The notes: generated by a model from the letters alone, not told the origin. Positions 32,221 to 40,878 are shown, counted from the first letter of the stretch. The stretch is DNA of 64,000 nt from Stella humosa (GCF_006738645.1 NZ_AP019700.1:2306001-2370000); one strand, 5' to 3'. Program-made: numbers and translations.

Positions 32221-33060
32221 CTATTGCAGCGGGAAGCCGATCCGGCGCAGCGCCGCCTTCAGCCGGTCGCGACCGCGCAGCGCCTTGACGCTGGCGATGC
32301 GCGACAGCACGCGCTCGGTCCAGGTGTCGGCCTGCATCTCGTTGCGGCGCGAGAAGGCGCCCATCCTTTCGTCGTAGGCCGCGCGCCGGGCAACCTCGTC
32401 GCCGATCCGGTAGGTGCCGTGATGCAGGACGCCGTCCTGCGGCAGGCGCGGCTTCACCTCCGAGGGGGCGGCCGGGTCGGCATAGCCGACACACAGGCCG
32501 AAGACGCCGGCGACGCCGGGCGGCAGGCCCAGCAGTTCGGCCACCGCCACCACGTCGTTGCGCATGGCCCCGATATAGAGCGTCGACAGGCCGAGCGATT
32601 CGGCGGCCACCACCGCGTTCTGCGCGGCCAGGGCGGCATCGATGGAGGCGACCAGGAACGGCTCGAGGAAGGGCAGCCCCTCGAGTACCCGGCCCTCGGC
32701 CTCGGCGATGCGGGCCAGCCGGGACAGGTCGGCCAGCCAGACGAGGTAGAGCGGGCACTGCTCGATGTGCTTCTGCCCGCCGGCGATGGCCGCCAGCTTG
32801 GCGCGCACGGCGGGGTCCGTCACGGACACTACCGACCAGGTCTGCAGGTTGGAGCTGGTCGCGGCGGACTGGGCGGCCGCCACCAGCGTCTCCAGCGTGC
32901 CGGTCGGCAGCGCGGTCGGCAGGTAGGCGCGCACCGACCGATGCTGGAGAAGCTGCGCGATCGTCTCGTTCCACGGGCCGGCGGCGGGCGCCGCATCGTC
33001 ACCGTAGCGCGCGGCCAGCGCCGCATTCTTGCCGGGCAGGGTGCCGGGAATGGCGTCCAT
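32221..33060 (-). CDS. Nitroreductase family protein (NfsA-like, flavin)
   Basis: The 279-residue protein starts with LLQHRSVRAYLPTALP (FMN-binding Arg), followed by AAAQSAATSSNLQTWSVVSV (the conserved SS-N-Q element), EQCPLYLVWLADLSR, and GAMRND in the second half. This is the NADPH-dependent NfsA/FRP-type layout. Such enzymes reduce nitro compounds, quinones or other electron-poor substrates. It is divergent from the beta-lactamase-fold gene, and its own promoter must be in 33061-33234. Confidence 0.9.
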   Translation of the reverse strand: MDAIPGTLPGKNAALAARYGDDAAPAAGPWNETIAQLLQHRSVRAYLPTALPTGTLETLVAAAQSAATSSNLQTWSVVSVTDPAVRAKLAAIAGGQKHIEQCPLYLVWLADLSRLARIAEAEGRVLEGLPFLEPFLVASIDAALAAQNAVVAAESLGLSTLYIGAMRNDVVAVAELLGLPPGVAGVFGLCVGYADPAAPSEVKPRLPQDGVLHHGTYRIGDEVARRAAYDERMGAFSRRNEMQADTWTERVLSRIASVKALRGRDRLKAALRRIGFPLQ

Positions 33061-33234
33061 GGGGAGGTACCTCGGGGAAGGGAAAGACGGCGGAATGATT
33101 GTGCATCATCTGTGCCCGACCGGGCGCCCGGCGTCTACCGGCCGATGGCCCCGACCGGGGTGGCGACAGTTTCCATTGCGACTCGCCCGGGGCCGGTCCA
33201 ATCATCCGCCCATATGCTTTGGGGGGAACGAACC

Positions 33235-34521
33235 ATGAAGAACACCATGCTCGGCGTCGTGGCCGGGCTGTGGCTGCTGGCCATGCCGGCCGCCCACGCC
33301 CAGGGCCTGGCGAAGGTCGAGAAGCCGGAGGATGTGGGCCTGTCGGGTGAGCGGCTGGAGCGCATCTCCAAGCGCATGCGCCAGGGCGTCGAGAAGGGCG
33401 AACTGCCCGGCGCCGTCGTGCTGGTGGCCCGCCACGGCCATGTCGCCTACCTGAAGGCGTTCGGCCTGCGCGATCCCGAGGCCAAGGCGGCGATGGCGAC
33501 CGATGCCATCTTCCGCATCGCCTCCATGACCAAGCCGATCACCTCGCTCGCCATCATGATGCTGGCCGAGGAGGGGGCGCTGTCGATCGCCGACCCGGCC
33601 GAGAAGTACCTGCCCGAGTTCAAGGACCTGAAGGTCGGCACCGTCCGCCAGGTCGACGGCAAGAGCGAAGTGGCGCTGGAGCCGCAGCGCCGGCCGATGA
33701 CCGTGCAGGACCTGCTGCGCCACACCTCGGGCCTGACCTACGGTGCCGCCGGCGACAATCCGCTGAAGCAGGCCTATGTCGACGCCAAGGCATCCGATCG
33801 CGGCCAGACCAACGCCGAGATGGTGACCAAGCTGTCCAAGCTGGCGCTCGTCTTCCAGCCCGGCACGACGTGGGAATACTCCATGTCGACCGACGTGCTG
33901 GGCCGCATCGTCGAGGTGGCGAGCGGCATGCCGCTCGACCGCTTCGTCGCCGAGCGCATCCTGAAGCCGCTGAAGATGAACGACACCGGCTATTCGGTGC
34001 CGGCCGAGAAGGCCGGCCGCGGCGCCCGGCCGCATCGCGAGGGGGCCAAGAACGAGGTCCCGGCGGTGCCGCTGGTGACCCAGGACTTCGCCTGGAAATC
34101 CGGCGGCGGCGGAATGGTTTCGACGGCGTCCGACTATGCCCGCTTCTGCCAGTTCTGGCTGAATGGCGGACAACTCGACGGCGTGCGACTGGTGTCGCGC
34201 AAGACGATCGAGCTGATGTCGAGCGACCACCTGCCGCCCGGCACGAAGATGGGGCCGGACATGGCCCGCTTCGAGGCGCTGACGCCCTCGCGCGAGATGG
34301 GTCAGGGCTTCGGCCTGGGCTTCGCCGTGCGCAACGAGGCCGGCATGAGCCCGCTGCACGGCTCGCCCGGGGACATCTTCTGGGGTGGGGCCTTCGGCAC
34401 CTACTTCTGGATCGACCCGGCCGAGGGCATGTTCGCCATCCTGATGATGCAGTCGCCGCACGCCCGGCTGCCCTACCGCTACCTGATGCGCGAACTGGTC
34501 TACCAGGCGATCGTGGATTAG
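33235..34521 (+). CDS. Serine hydrolase of the beta-lactamase/penicillin-binding fold, exported
   Basis: The 428-residue protein has a signal peptide (MKNTMLGVVAGLWLLAMPAAHAQ). The active-site Ser/Lys is in S97-M-T-K100, the second motif is Y215-S-M (Tyr-x-Asn usually; here Tyr-Ser-Met), and a late HGSPGDIFWGGAFGTYFW replaces the KTG box with a Gly-rich H-x-G form. This is the class C/EstB-type fold, where members are esterases, D-aminopeptidases or of unknown function rather than true beta-lactamases. The long frame upstream of 33235 is shadow. Confidence 0.9.
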   Translation: MKNTMLGVVAGLWLLAMPAAHAQGLAKVEKPEDVGLSGERLERISKRMRQGVEKGELPGAVVLVARHGHVAYLKAFGLRDPEAKAAMATDAIFRIASMTKPITSLAIMMLAEEGALSIADPAEKYLPEFKDLKVGTVRQVDGKSEVALEPQRRPMTVQDLLRHTSGLTYGAAGDNPLKQAYVDAKASDRGQTNAEMVTKLSKLALVFQPGTTWEYSMSTDVLGRIVEVASGMPLDRFVAERILKPLKMNDTGYSVPAEKAGRGARPHREGAKNEVPAVPLVTQDFAWKSGGGGMVSTASDYARFCQFWLNGGQLDGVRLVSRKTIELMSSDHLPPGTKMGPDMARFEALTPSREMGQGFGLGFAVRNEAGMSPLHGSPGDIFWGGAFGTYFWIDPAEGMFAILMMQSPHARLPYRYLMRELVYQAIVD

Positions 34522-35153
34522 GGCTGTGGGTGGCGATCGTCCGGCGCCTGGCCGAACGATCGCCACCCGGTCCACCAGCGGGTGGCCGTCGTGACCAGGC
34601 AGAGCGTACCGAAGACCCATGCCAGGAGCGGGAAGCCGGCCGGCCACAGGCACATGGCCGCGAAGCAGGCCAGCGTCTCGGTGCCCTCCGTCAGGCCGCC
34701 CAGGTAGCGTATGCCCTTGGCGGCCAGCCGCTCCTCCGCCATGCCGCGGCGGGCCGCGACCGCGGCGAAGGCCAGGAAGCTCGAACCGGTGCCGACGAAG
34801 GCCAGCAGCAGGAATGCGGCCGGCAGGGCGTTGGCCGCCGGGTCGGCCAGGGCGAAGCCGAAGGGCACGGCGGCGTAGAAGAAGAAATCGCAGGCGATGT
34901 CGAGGAAGGCGCCGCGGTCGGTCGGCCCCACCAGGCGGGCGACGGCTCCGTCCAGCCCGTCCAGCAGGCGATTGACCAGGATGGCTGCCAGGGCCGCCAC
35001 GGGCCGGCCGGCCGCCAGCAGCGGCAACGCCGCCAGCCCGATCGTGAAGCCGGCCAGCGTCAACTGGTCGGCCGCTATCCCCAGGCCGGCCAGCCGCCGT
35101 GCCGGGCCGACCAGTGCGCGGTGCAGGAAGGGCTGGAGCGCTCGGTCGAGCAA
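34518..35153 (-). CDS. CDP-alcohol phosphatidyltransferase family protein
   Basis: The 211-residue membrane protein has the signature D-G-x2-A-R...G-x3-D-x3-D in LDGLDGAVARLVGPTDRGAFLDIACD (residues about 60-90), flanked by several spans. Family members move a phosphatidyl group from a CDP-alcohol, making phospholipids. The partner alcohol cannot be read. The C-terminal end overlaps the tail of the convergent hydrolase gene and contains a long inverted repeat. Confidence 0.88.
   Translation of the reverse strand: MLDRALQPFLHRALVGPARRLAGLGIAADQLTLAGFTIGLAALPLLAAGRPVAALAAILVNRLLDGLDGAVARLVGPTDRGAFLDIACDFFFYAAVPFGFALADPAANALPAAFLLLAFVGTGSSFLAFAAVAARRGMAEERLAAKGIRYLGGLTEGTETLACFAAMCLWPAGFPLLAWVFGTLCLVTTATRWWTGWRSFGQAPDDRHPQP
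34528..34568 (+). terminator. Inverted repeat at the end of the serine hydrolase transcript
   Basis: Thirteen-base perfect arms (GGGTGGCGATCGT and ACGATCGCCACCC) flank a 15-base loop, starting 7 bases after the hydrolase stop. The repeat lies within the last codons of the opposite-strand CDP-alcohol phosphatidyltransferase gene, so one sequence serves as coding DNA for one gene and as possible transcript end for the other. Confidence 0.45.
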
Positions 35154-35168
35154 TCGGCGGCCGGCGGC

Positions 35169-35678
35169 TCAGGTGCCGGTGATCGGGAACACCAGGCAGG
35201 TGCCGGTGCCGTGGGCGTAGAGCCGGCCGTCTGCGGCACCCACCAGCCGGCCTTCGGCCGTGCAGATGCGGCGGCCCTCGCTGACGATCCGGCCCTCCGC
35301 CCGCAGCGTCCCGACGCCGGGCAGGATCGCGCGGGTGAAATTCACCTTGGTCTCGACGCTGGTATAGGCCAGCCCCGGCGCCAGGGTCGACTGGACCGCG
35401 CAGCCGATGCAGGAATCGAGCAGGGTCATGGCCAGCCCGCCATGGACCGTGCCGAGCGGATTGAAATGGCGCGCCTCCGGCTGGATCTGGAACACGGCCA
35501 TGCCACGCGCGACCTCGATCAGCCGGAAGCCGAGGGTCCCGGCCATGGGCGGCGCGGGCAGGGTCCCATTCATCAGGCCGGTCAGGAAGTCGAGGCCGGT
35601 CATGCCGGCCATGGTTTCCTTTGGCACGACGCCGAAGCGGCGGTCGTCCTGGGGGGCGTCGGTCGGCATTCCGGCCAT
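35169..35678 (-). CDS. PaaI-type hotdog-fold thioesterase
   Basis: The 169-residue protein has the hotdog element ARHFNPLGTVHGGLAMTLLDSCIGCAV (the usual N-x-x-G-x-x-H-G-G motif) and TSVETKVNFTRAIL. PaaI-like thioesterases hydrolyse acyl-CoA esters, often of aromatic acids. A start further downstream (MAGMTGLDFL) is possible; the first 20 residues are not typical. It is on the same strand as the phosphatidyltransferase, 15 bases away. Confidence 0.9.
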   Translation of the reverse strand: MAGMPTDAPQDDRRFGVVPKETMAGMTGLDFLTGLMNGTLPAPPMAGTLGFRLIEVARGMAVFQIQPEARHFNPLGTVHGGLAMTLLDSCIGCAVQSTLAPGLAYTSVETKVNFTRAILPGVGTLRAEGRIVSEGRRICTAEGRLVGAADGRLYAHGTGTCLVFPITGT

Positions 35679-35702
35679 GGTTCTGCTCGTTCCCGCGAAA
35701 TG

Positions 35703-36809
35703 TCAGTTCTTCAGGCCGATTTCGGCGAAATCGCGCGGTGCGGTCGGCGACACGGCCTCGGCGGCGATTGTATCGGACCACAGCAGCCGCTGGAGGTACG
35801 AGCCGACGGGGGCGGCCCCCTCCAGCAGCGCGCCGAAGCCCAGCGTCGGCCACAGGCTGCCGATGACGAGATAGGCAACGCCCAGGGATTCCGCGGCCGA
35901 GGCGACGCCGTGGCTGAGCCATTTCCAGATGCCGCGCTGCCAGAGCGGCAATGCGGACGCTTCCGGGTCGATCCCCACTTCCTCGAGCTGCCGACGCTGG
36001 CGGCGATACTCGCCCTCGCCGATCTGGCCGGCGGCCAACAGACGGTCGAGCTTGCCGACGCGGAGCGCCACCAGCCGGGCGGCGATGTCCGGCCCGTCCC
36101 AGGGTGCTGGCGGCAGGGCTTCCTCCGGGATCTCGCCGCGCAGGCCGAGTTCGACGGCCTCGCGCGCCCACAGGGCCCAGACGCCGAGCCGCCGGATCGA
36201 GGCACGTCGGTCGGCGTCGGCCTGGGCGCGGGCGGGCGACCAGCGGTTGTCGCTCCAGCCGCGCGCCGGCAGGGCGGAGCGGAAGTCGGGCGGGGCGAAG
36301 TAGTAGCGTACGTCGATCGCGTGGCGGGACGTTCGGGCGCGAATGCCGACCGCCAGCCAGGTGTCGGTCACGACGGCGCCGAGAGCGGCCAGGGTCTCGC
36401 GCGCGGCCAGCCAAACCGGCGGCCCGGCCACGTCCTCGGACAGGACGACATGGTTGATGAACAGGCAAAGCCCGTCGCTGTCGGTGTCGTAGGCGACGTG
36501 GGCCAGGTGGATGTCGCCACGCGCGCAGTCCGATGGGCCGGTGAAGGCCGGCGGCCGCGGCGACAGGTTGGTGCGGATAATGGCGACCGCCTCGACGGCG
36601 CCCGCCTCGATCCGTGCCAGGGCCCGGGTGGCGAAGACGGCCTCGCCATGACGCTCGATCGCCTCGCCCACCGGCAGCCAGCGGCCGGGCGGCAGGGGCA
36701 CCAGCTTGCCCGCCACCTCGACGACGCCGTGGAGCAGGGGGGCGGCCTGGCCAATGGTGGCCATCCCCACCATCATCAATGCCAGGAGCAGGCGAGCCAG
36801 GCTATGCAC
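35703..36809 (-). CDS. Exported DUF2061-like protein, copy 1 of a tandem pair
   Basis: The 368-residue protein has a signal peptide (MHSLARLLLALMMVGMATIGQAA), then a domain starting KLVPLPPGRWLPVGEA, a middle with DRRASIRRLG and a coiled region EYRRQRRQLEEVG, and a C-terminal membrane segment RGIWKWLSHGVASAAESLGVAYLVIGSLWP...LLEGAAPVGSYLQRLLWSD. The C-terminal part has the spacing of DUF2061, though it is divergent. It is a paralogue of the next gene upstream: both have V-P-L-P-P-G-x-W near the mature start. Function unknown. Confidence 0.72.
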   Translation of the reverse strand: MHSLARLLLALMMVGMATIGQAAPLLHGVVEVAGKLVPLPPGRWLPVGEAIERHGEAVFATRALARIEAGAVEAVAIIRTNLSPRPPAFTGPSDCARGDIHLAHVAYDTDSDGLCLFINHVVLSEDVAGPPVWLAARETLAALGAVVTDTWLAVGIRARTSRHAIDVRYYFAPPDFRSALPARGWSDNRWSPARAQADADRRASIRRLGVWALWAREAVELGLRGEIPEEALPPAPWDGPDIAARLVALRVGKLDRLLAAGQIGEGEYRRQRRQLEEVGIDPEASALPLWQRGIWKWLSHGVASAAESLGVAYLVIGSLWPTLGFGALLEGAAPVGSYLQRLLWSDTIAAEAVSPTAPRDFAEIGLKN

Positions 36810-36815
36810 GGGAAA

Positions 36816-37871
36816 TCAGCCTGCTGCCCGCACGCCGTCGGCGACAAAGTCCATGGCCGGGCGCGCGCCTTCCCATTCCCAGCCGAACTCCACCAGGTGG
36901 CTGCCGACCCCGTCGGTCAGGCTGTGCCAGGCGGCCAGCAGTCCCGCCGTGTAGACATTGCCGGTAACGATGAAGCCGACACCCATGGTCAGCGACGCCT
37001 GGATGCCGCGGCTTGTCACTGCCTGGCCCAGCCGGCGCTGCCAGCGGCTCGTGCCGGCTGGCGGATCGGCCGCGGGCGGCGGCGCGCCCGGCCAGGACAA
37101 GGTGGCTGTCGGCCCCAGCGGATCTTCCAGCCGGCCTTCGATCTCGTCCAGGGCGCGGCCGACCCAGGGTGCCAGCGCGCGGGCGCGCAGGCGCATGGAC
37201 CCGGGTTCGGTGGCGGTGGCGGCACGCTGCACCATGGGTTGGGTGGCCCGCTCGGGGGTGGACGCTGCCGGCCAGACATAGCGCACGTCGACGGCATCGC
37301 GGCGGTCGCTGACCCGCACGCCCGCGATCGCCAGCGCGCCCGGAATCTGCCACGCGCGCCGCGACGCCTCTGCCCGGCCCGACGCCCAGGCCGGCAGGTG
37401 CGCGACGGTGCCGCCGCTGGCCGGCGACATGACGACGTAGGCGCAGGCGAGGTTGCGCGCGCGCTGGCGCACGCCGGTCGCATAGACGGCCCCTACCCGA
37501 TTGCACTCGCTGGCCGGCCCCCAGCCATTCTCGACCGGCAGCAGGTTGGCGTGGGCCAGCACGATCCCCTCGACGATGCCGCCCCGCTGCTGCACCAGCA
37601 TCACCCCGCCGATCGCCCCATAGGCGCCCGGCGATGGGCCAGCGACCGGGCCATGCCCCTGGCCGATGACCGTCCAGTCGCCCGGCGGCAAGGGTACCGA
37701 CCGGCCGAGCAGCACCAGCGTCGCGCGATGCACCTCGCCCACGGCCGGCAGCTCGCCGGCCGACCCGCTGGTGGCGGGCAGCATGGCGAGCAGCATGGAC
37801 GCGGCAAAGGCACCCCGCTTCAGGATCGGACTCAATCCACCCCACCTTCGAACCAACCGGGAGTGGAGCAT
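36816..37871 (-). CDS. Exported DUF2061-like protein, copy 2 of a tandem pair
   Basis: The 351-residue protein has an N-terminal signal or anchor segment (FAASMLLAMLPATSGSAG), the paralogous start RSVPLPPGDWTVIGQG, and a C-terminus AVTSRGIQASLTMGVGFIVTGNVYTAGLLAAWHSLTDGVGSHL that matches DUF2061 (R near the start of the helix, T-G-N, A...H/E...D) better than its neighbour does. The two proteins share about the same domain order, so the pair arose by tandem duplication. They are 6 bases apart. No function is known; the N-terminal exported domain is unlike plain DUF2061 proteins. Confidence 0.75.
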   Translation of the reverse strand: MLHSRLVRRWGGLSPILKRGAFAASMLLAMLPATSGSAGELPAVGEVHRATLVLLGRSVPLPPGDWTVIGQGHGPVAGPSPGAYGAIGGVMLVQQRGGIVEGIVLAHANLLPVENGWGPASECNRVGAVYATGVRQRARNLACAYVVMSPASGGTVAHLPAWASGRAEASRRAWQIPGALAIAGVRVSDRRDAVDVRYVWPAASTPERATQPMVQRAATATEPGSMRLRARALAPWVGRALDEIEGRLEDPLGPTATLSWPGAPPPAADPPAGTSRWQRRLGQAVTSRGIQASLTMGVGFIVTGNVYTAGLLAAWHSLTDGVGSHLVEFGWEWEGARPAMDFVADGVRAAG

Positions 37872-37901
37872 GCCGGAAGCCGGCTGGCTAGGGGATCCCC
37901 C

Positions 37902-39011
37902 TCAGGACAGGACCTGCACGGTCTTGCGCCCGATCAGCTCGAAATCGATCTCGGCACCCAGGCCCGGCCGGGTCGGGGCATGGACCATGCCGTCGCGGCC
38001 GACCTCGATGTCCTCCAGCATGCCGTACTTCTGGGCCGCCTCCGGCAACAGCACCTCGAAGAACTCGCAGTTCTTCAGCGCCATGGTGACGTGCAGGTTG
38101 GCGAGGTTGTTCAGCGAGTTGCCGCCATGGTGGATCTCGTAGTTCATGCGGAAGGCCTCGGCCAGGTGCGCGGTCTTCAGCACCGTGGTGATGCCGCCCT
38201 TCACGGCGACGTCGCCGCGCAGATAGTCGGTGGCCCGCTCGGTCAGCCAGATCGCGTAGGAGTCGAGGCCGGCCAGTGGGTACTCGGTCGCCATGATCGG
38301 GATGCGCAGGGCCTGGCGCAGCTTCACGTAGTTGTAGACGTCCTGGTCGCCGAGCGGGTCCTCGTACCAGTAGTAGTTCATCTCCTCGATCGCCCGGCCG
38401 ACCCGCAGCGCCGTCGGGTAGTCGTAGCCCCAGGTCGAATCCAGCATGATCGTGTAGTCGCTGCCGACGGCATCGCGCACCGCCCGGCAGGCGGCGATGT
38501 CCTCCTTCAGCTTCTGCTGGGGGTGGATCTTGTAGGCGGCCCAGCCGGCTTCCTTGAACTGCACGGCCTGCTCCGCATAGGCCGCCGCCGACGGCAGCAC
38601 CTCGGAACTGGCATAGGCCGGCACCCGGTCGCGGTAGGAGCCCATAAGCTGGTGGATCGGCAGGCCGGCCACCTTGCCCGCGATGTCCCACAGGGCGACG
38701 TCGATGGCGCCGATGGCGCGTGTCGTCGTCTGCCGCACGCGCGCCCACATGAGCTGGTTGAGGCGTTCCCGGTCGAGCGGGTTCTGCCCCATGATGCGGG
38801 GCTTCAGCGCGCGGATCAGCGAGCCGGCCTCGCTGTCGGCCGGGTTGGTGGCCGAGCCCAGGAAGGAATGGCCCTCGACGCCCTCGTCGGTGCGGATGGT
38901 CAGCAGGCCCAGCCGGCTTTGCCCGGTGTTCTGGGCGGCGTGGGCGCCGTAGCTGAGGTTGGGGATCCCTTCCCAGGCGAACAGCGTCAGCGTGACGTCG
39001 GTGATCTTCAT
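37902..39011 (-). CDS. Mandelate racemase/muconate lactonizing enzyme family protein
   Basis: The 369-residue enolase-superfamily enzyme has the capping domain start MKITDVTLTLFAW and the barrel with a general-base K161-x-H163 in AAYKIHPQQ, metal ligands D191 (IMLDSTWGYDY), E217 (YWYEDPLGD) and E243 (MATEYPLAG), and late His residues in YEIHHGGNSLNN. The K-x-H form is uncommon (K-x-K or K-x-R in most), so the reaction is uncertain: racemisation or dehydration of an acid sugar or hydroxyacid. It is followed on the same strand by a TctC-type receptor 10 bases upstream of its start... see 39022, which probably delivers its substrate. Confidence 0.9.
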   Translation of the reverse strand: MKITDVTLTLFAWEGIPNLSYGAHAAQNTGQSRLGLLTIRTDEGVEGHSFLGSATNPADSEAGSLIRALKPRIMGQNPLDRERLNQLMWARVRQTTTRAIGAIDVALWDIAGKVAGLPIHQLMGSYRDRVPAYASSEVLPSAAAYAEQAVQFKEAGWAAYKIHPQQKLKEDIAACRAVRDAVGSDYTIMLDSTWGYDYPTALRVGRAIEEMNYYWYEDPLGDQDVYNYVKLRQALRIPIMATEYPLAGLDSYAIWLTERATDYLRGDVAVKGGITTVLKTAHLAEAFRMNYEIHHGGNSLNNLANLHVTMALKNCEFFEVLLPEAAQKYGMLEDIEVGRDGMVHAPTRPGLGAEIDFELIGRKTVQVLS

Positions 39012-39021
39012 CGGCCCTGCC

Positions 39022-39987
39022 TTACTCGGCGCGGATGTTGGCGCCGCGGATGACCTCGCCCCAGCGGGCGCTGTCGGACGCGATCAGCTCCTGCAGGCGG
39101 GCCGGCGGTCCGACGATGATCTCCAGCCCGTTCTTGGCCATGCGCGCCTGGAAGTCCGGGTCGGCCGCGACCTTGTCGAGCGCGGCCGTCCATTTGGCGA
39201 CGATGTCCGCCGGCAGCTTCGCCGGACCGACCAGGCCGAACCAGTTGCCGATCTTGAAGTCGGGCACGGTGGCGCTGGCGACCGGCAGGTCGGGGAACAG
39301 CGGGCTCTGCTTGGGCGCGCCGAAGGCGATCGGGCGCACGCCCTTGCCTTCGATCTGGCCCAGGAATTCCGGCATGTTGCCGAACATCAGGTCGGTGCGG
39401 CCGGCGGTGATGTCGACCAGTGCGTTGGCGCCGCCGCGATAGGGGACATGCAGCATCTGCGTGCCCGTCAGCCGCTGGAACAGCTCGCCCGCCAGATGCT
39501 GGCTGGAGCCGTTGCCGACCGAGGCATAGGTCAGCTTGCCCGGGTTCGCCTTGGCATGCTCGATCAGCGCCGGGACCGTCTGGAAGGTCGATTGCGGGCT
39601 GGCGATCAGCATGTTGTAGACGTTGGCCAGGCTGGCGATCGGCGTCACGTCGCGGTTGGGGTCGATCGCCAACTTCACGCCCGGCATCTGCGGCAGGACG
39701 GTGTGGTTGGCCATCGTCGACAGCGAGACCAGGTGGCCGTCTGGGGCCGCGCGCGACACCTCGGTCAATGCGATCATGCCCGATGCACCGGTCTTGTTCT
39801 CGACCACCACGTTCTGGCCGAAGATCGGCCCCAGCTTCTCGGCGAACATGCGCGAGACGAGGTCGCAGCTACCCCCGGCCGAGAAGCCGCAGAGGAAGCG
39901 GATGTCGCGCGACGGGAAGTCGGCGGCGGCCGCACCCCCGGCAAGGGCGAGCGACAAGGCGGCTCCGGCGAGCGTAAGGCGGATCAT
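39022..39987 (-). CDS. TctC/Bug-type periplasmic receptor (orphan)
   Basis: The 321-residue protein has a signal peptide (MIRLTLAGAALSLALAGGAAAA) and the Bug fold (FPSRDIRFLCGFSAGGSCDLVSR, VVVENKTGASGMIAL, HVPYRGGANALVDITAGR). In FLCGFSAGGSCD the usual PFPPGGGTD loop is changed, with two cysteines, which may alter the bound ligand. It precedes the enolase-superfamily gene by 10 bases. No TctA/TctB is next to it, so it presumably uses the membrane subunits at 3519-5479 or others. Confidence 0.9.
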   Translation of the reverse strand: MIRLTLAGAALSLALAGGAAAADFPSRDIRFLCGFSAGGSCDLVSRMFAEKLGPIFGQNVVVENKTGASGMIALTEVSRAAPDGHLVSLSTMANHTVLPQMPGVKLAIDPNRDVTPIASLANVYNMLIASPQSTFQTVPALIEHAKANPGKLTYASVGNGSSQHLAGELFQRLTGTQMLHVPYRGGANALVDITAGRTDLMFGNMPEFLGQIEGKGVRPIAFGAPKQSPLFPDLPVASATVPDFKIGNWFGLVGPAKLPADIVAKWTAALDKVAADPDFQARMAKNGLEIIVGPPARLQELIASDSARWGEVIRGANIRAE

Positions 39988-40129
39988 CGGCGTTCTTCCC
40001 CGTGGTTTTCTGTTCGGCGCGGAACATAGCCAAGGCGGGCAGTGGATTTCACGCAGGATTTGCGGGCAGGGTCGGCCGGCGCTATGGAATGGCTCTTCCA
40101 GGATGCTGCCAGCGAACGGACCTTCAGCG

Positions 40130-40873
40130 ATGCGAATTGGCGTTCTCGAGGCCGGCCGGGTGCCGGCGGACATGGCCGACCGGCATGACGGCTTCGGCCC
40201 GATGATGGAACGGCTGCTCCAGGGGGCCGAGCCGGCCTCGTCGGTCACGGTATATCCAGTGCTGGACGGCGTCTTCCCGGAATCGCCCGCGGCCCAGGAC
40301 GGCTGGATGGTCACCGGCTCGCGCCACGGCGTCTACGAGGACCTGCCCTGGATGCGGACGCTGAAGGCATTCCTGTGCCAGTCGGTGGCCGACCGCGTGC
40401 CGGTCGTCGGCATCTGCTTCGGCCACCAGATCCTGGCCGACGCCATGGGCGGCCGGGTCGAGAAGTCCGACCGCGGCTGGGGGGTCGGGGTCCACCGATA
40501 CGGCGTGAGCCGGCCGCTGCCCTTCATGGCCGACGCACCTTCCAGCTTCGCGATCCAGGCCATGCACCAGGATCAGGTGGTGGCCCTGCCACCGGGAGCC
40601 GAGGTCATCGCCGGCTCGGACTTCTGCCCTTATGGCGCGCTTGCCTATGGCGACGTTGCGCTCTCCTTCCAGGGCCACCCGGAGTTCGCGGCGGCCTTCT
40701 CCGAAGAACTGATCGCGTCCCGCAAGGGCGCCCTCATCCCCGATGCCACGGCCGAGGCCGCCTTGGCGTCGCTGGCCGGCCGGACCGACGCGCCGCTGGT
40801 CGGCCGCTGGATCGTGGATTTCTTCCGCGCGGCCAAGGCGGGCAGGGTGGCGTTGCAGGCGGTGCCGGCGTAG
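40130..40873 (+). CDS. Class I glutamine amidotransferase (GMP-synthase-like domain)
   Basis: The 247-residue protein is a free-standing GATase1 domain with a full catalytic triad: C96 in VVGICFGHQILADAMGG, H183 and E185 in FQGHPEF. The upstream oxyanion-type motif is VTGSRHGVYED. Related proteins are annotated GMP synthase (glutamine amidotransferase) or gamma-glutamyl hydrolases acting on polyamine conjugates. The ATG at 40130 begins a normal N-terminus; the longer frame is shadow of the receptor gene. It converges on the toxin-antitoxin pair. Confidence 0.9.
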   Translation: MRIGVLEAGRVPADMADRHDGFGPMMERLLQGAEPASSVTVYPVLDGVFPESPAAQDGWMVTGSRHGVYEDLPWMRTLKAFLCQSVADRVPVVGICFGHQILADAMGGRVEKSDRGWGVGVHRYGVSRPLPFMADAPSSFAIQAMHQDQVVALPPGAEVIAGSDFCPYGALAYGDVALSFQGHPEFAAAFSEELIASRKGALIPDATAEAALASLAGRTDAPLVGRWIVDFFRAAKAGRVALQAVPA

Positions 40874-40878
40874 ATGGC

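Noticed and set aside
33235..34521. True class C beta-lactamase (antibiotic resistance)
   Set aside because: The Tyr-x-Asn and KTG motifs are not kept in standard form, which fits the broader EstB/serine-hydrolase group better.
33202..36468. 1088-residue minus-strand frame
   Set aside because: Composition is the Arg/Gly/Pro-rich shadow type and it runs antisense to the well-supported serine hydrolase and through the thioesterase and DUF2061-like genes.
33870..39053. 1727-residue plus-strand frame
   Set aside because: It crosses five well-supported genes on the other strand, has no domain signature and typical shadow composition; high GC makes long false frames common.
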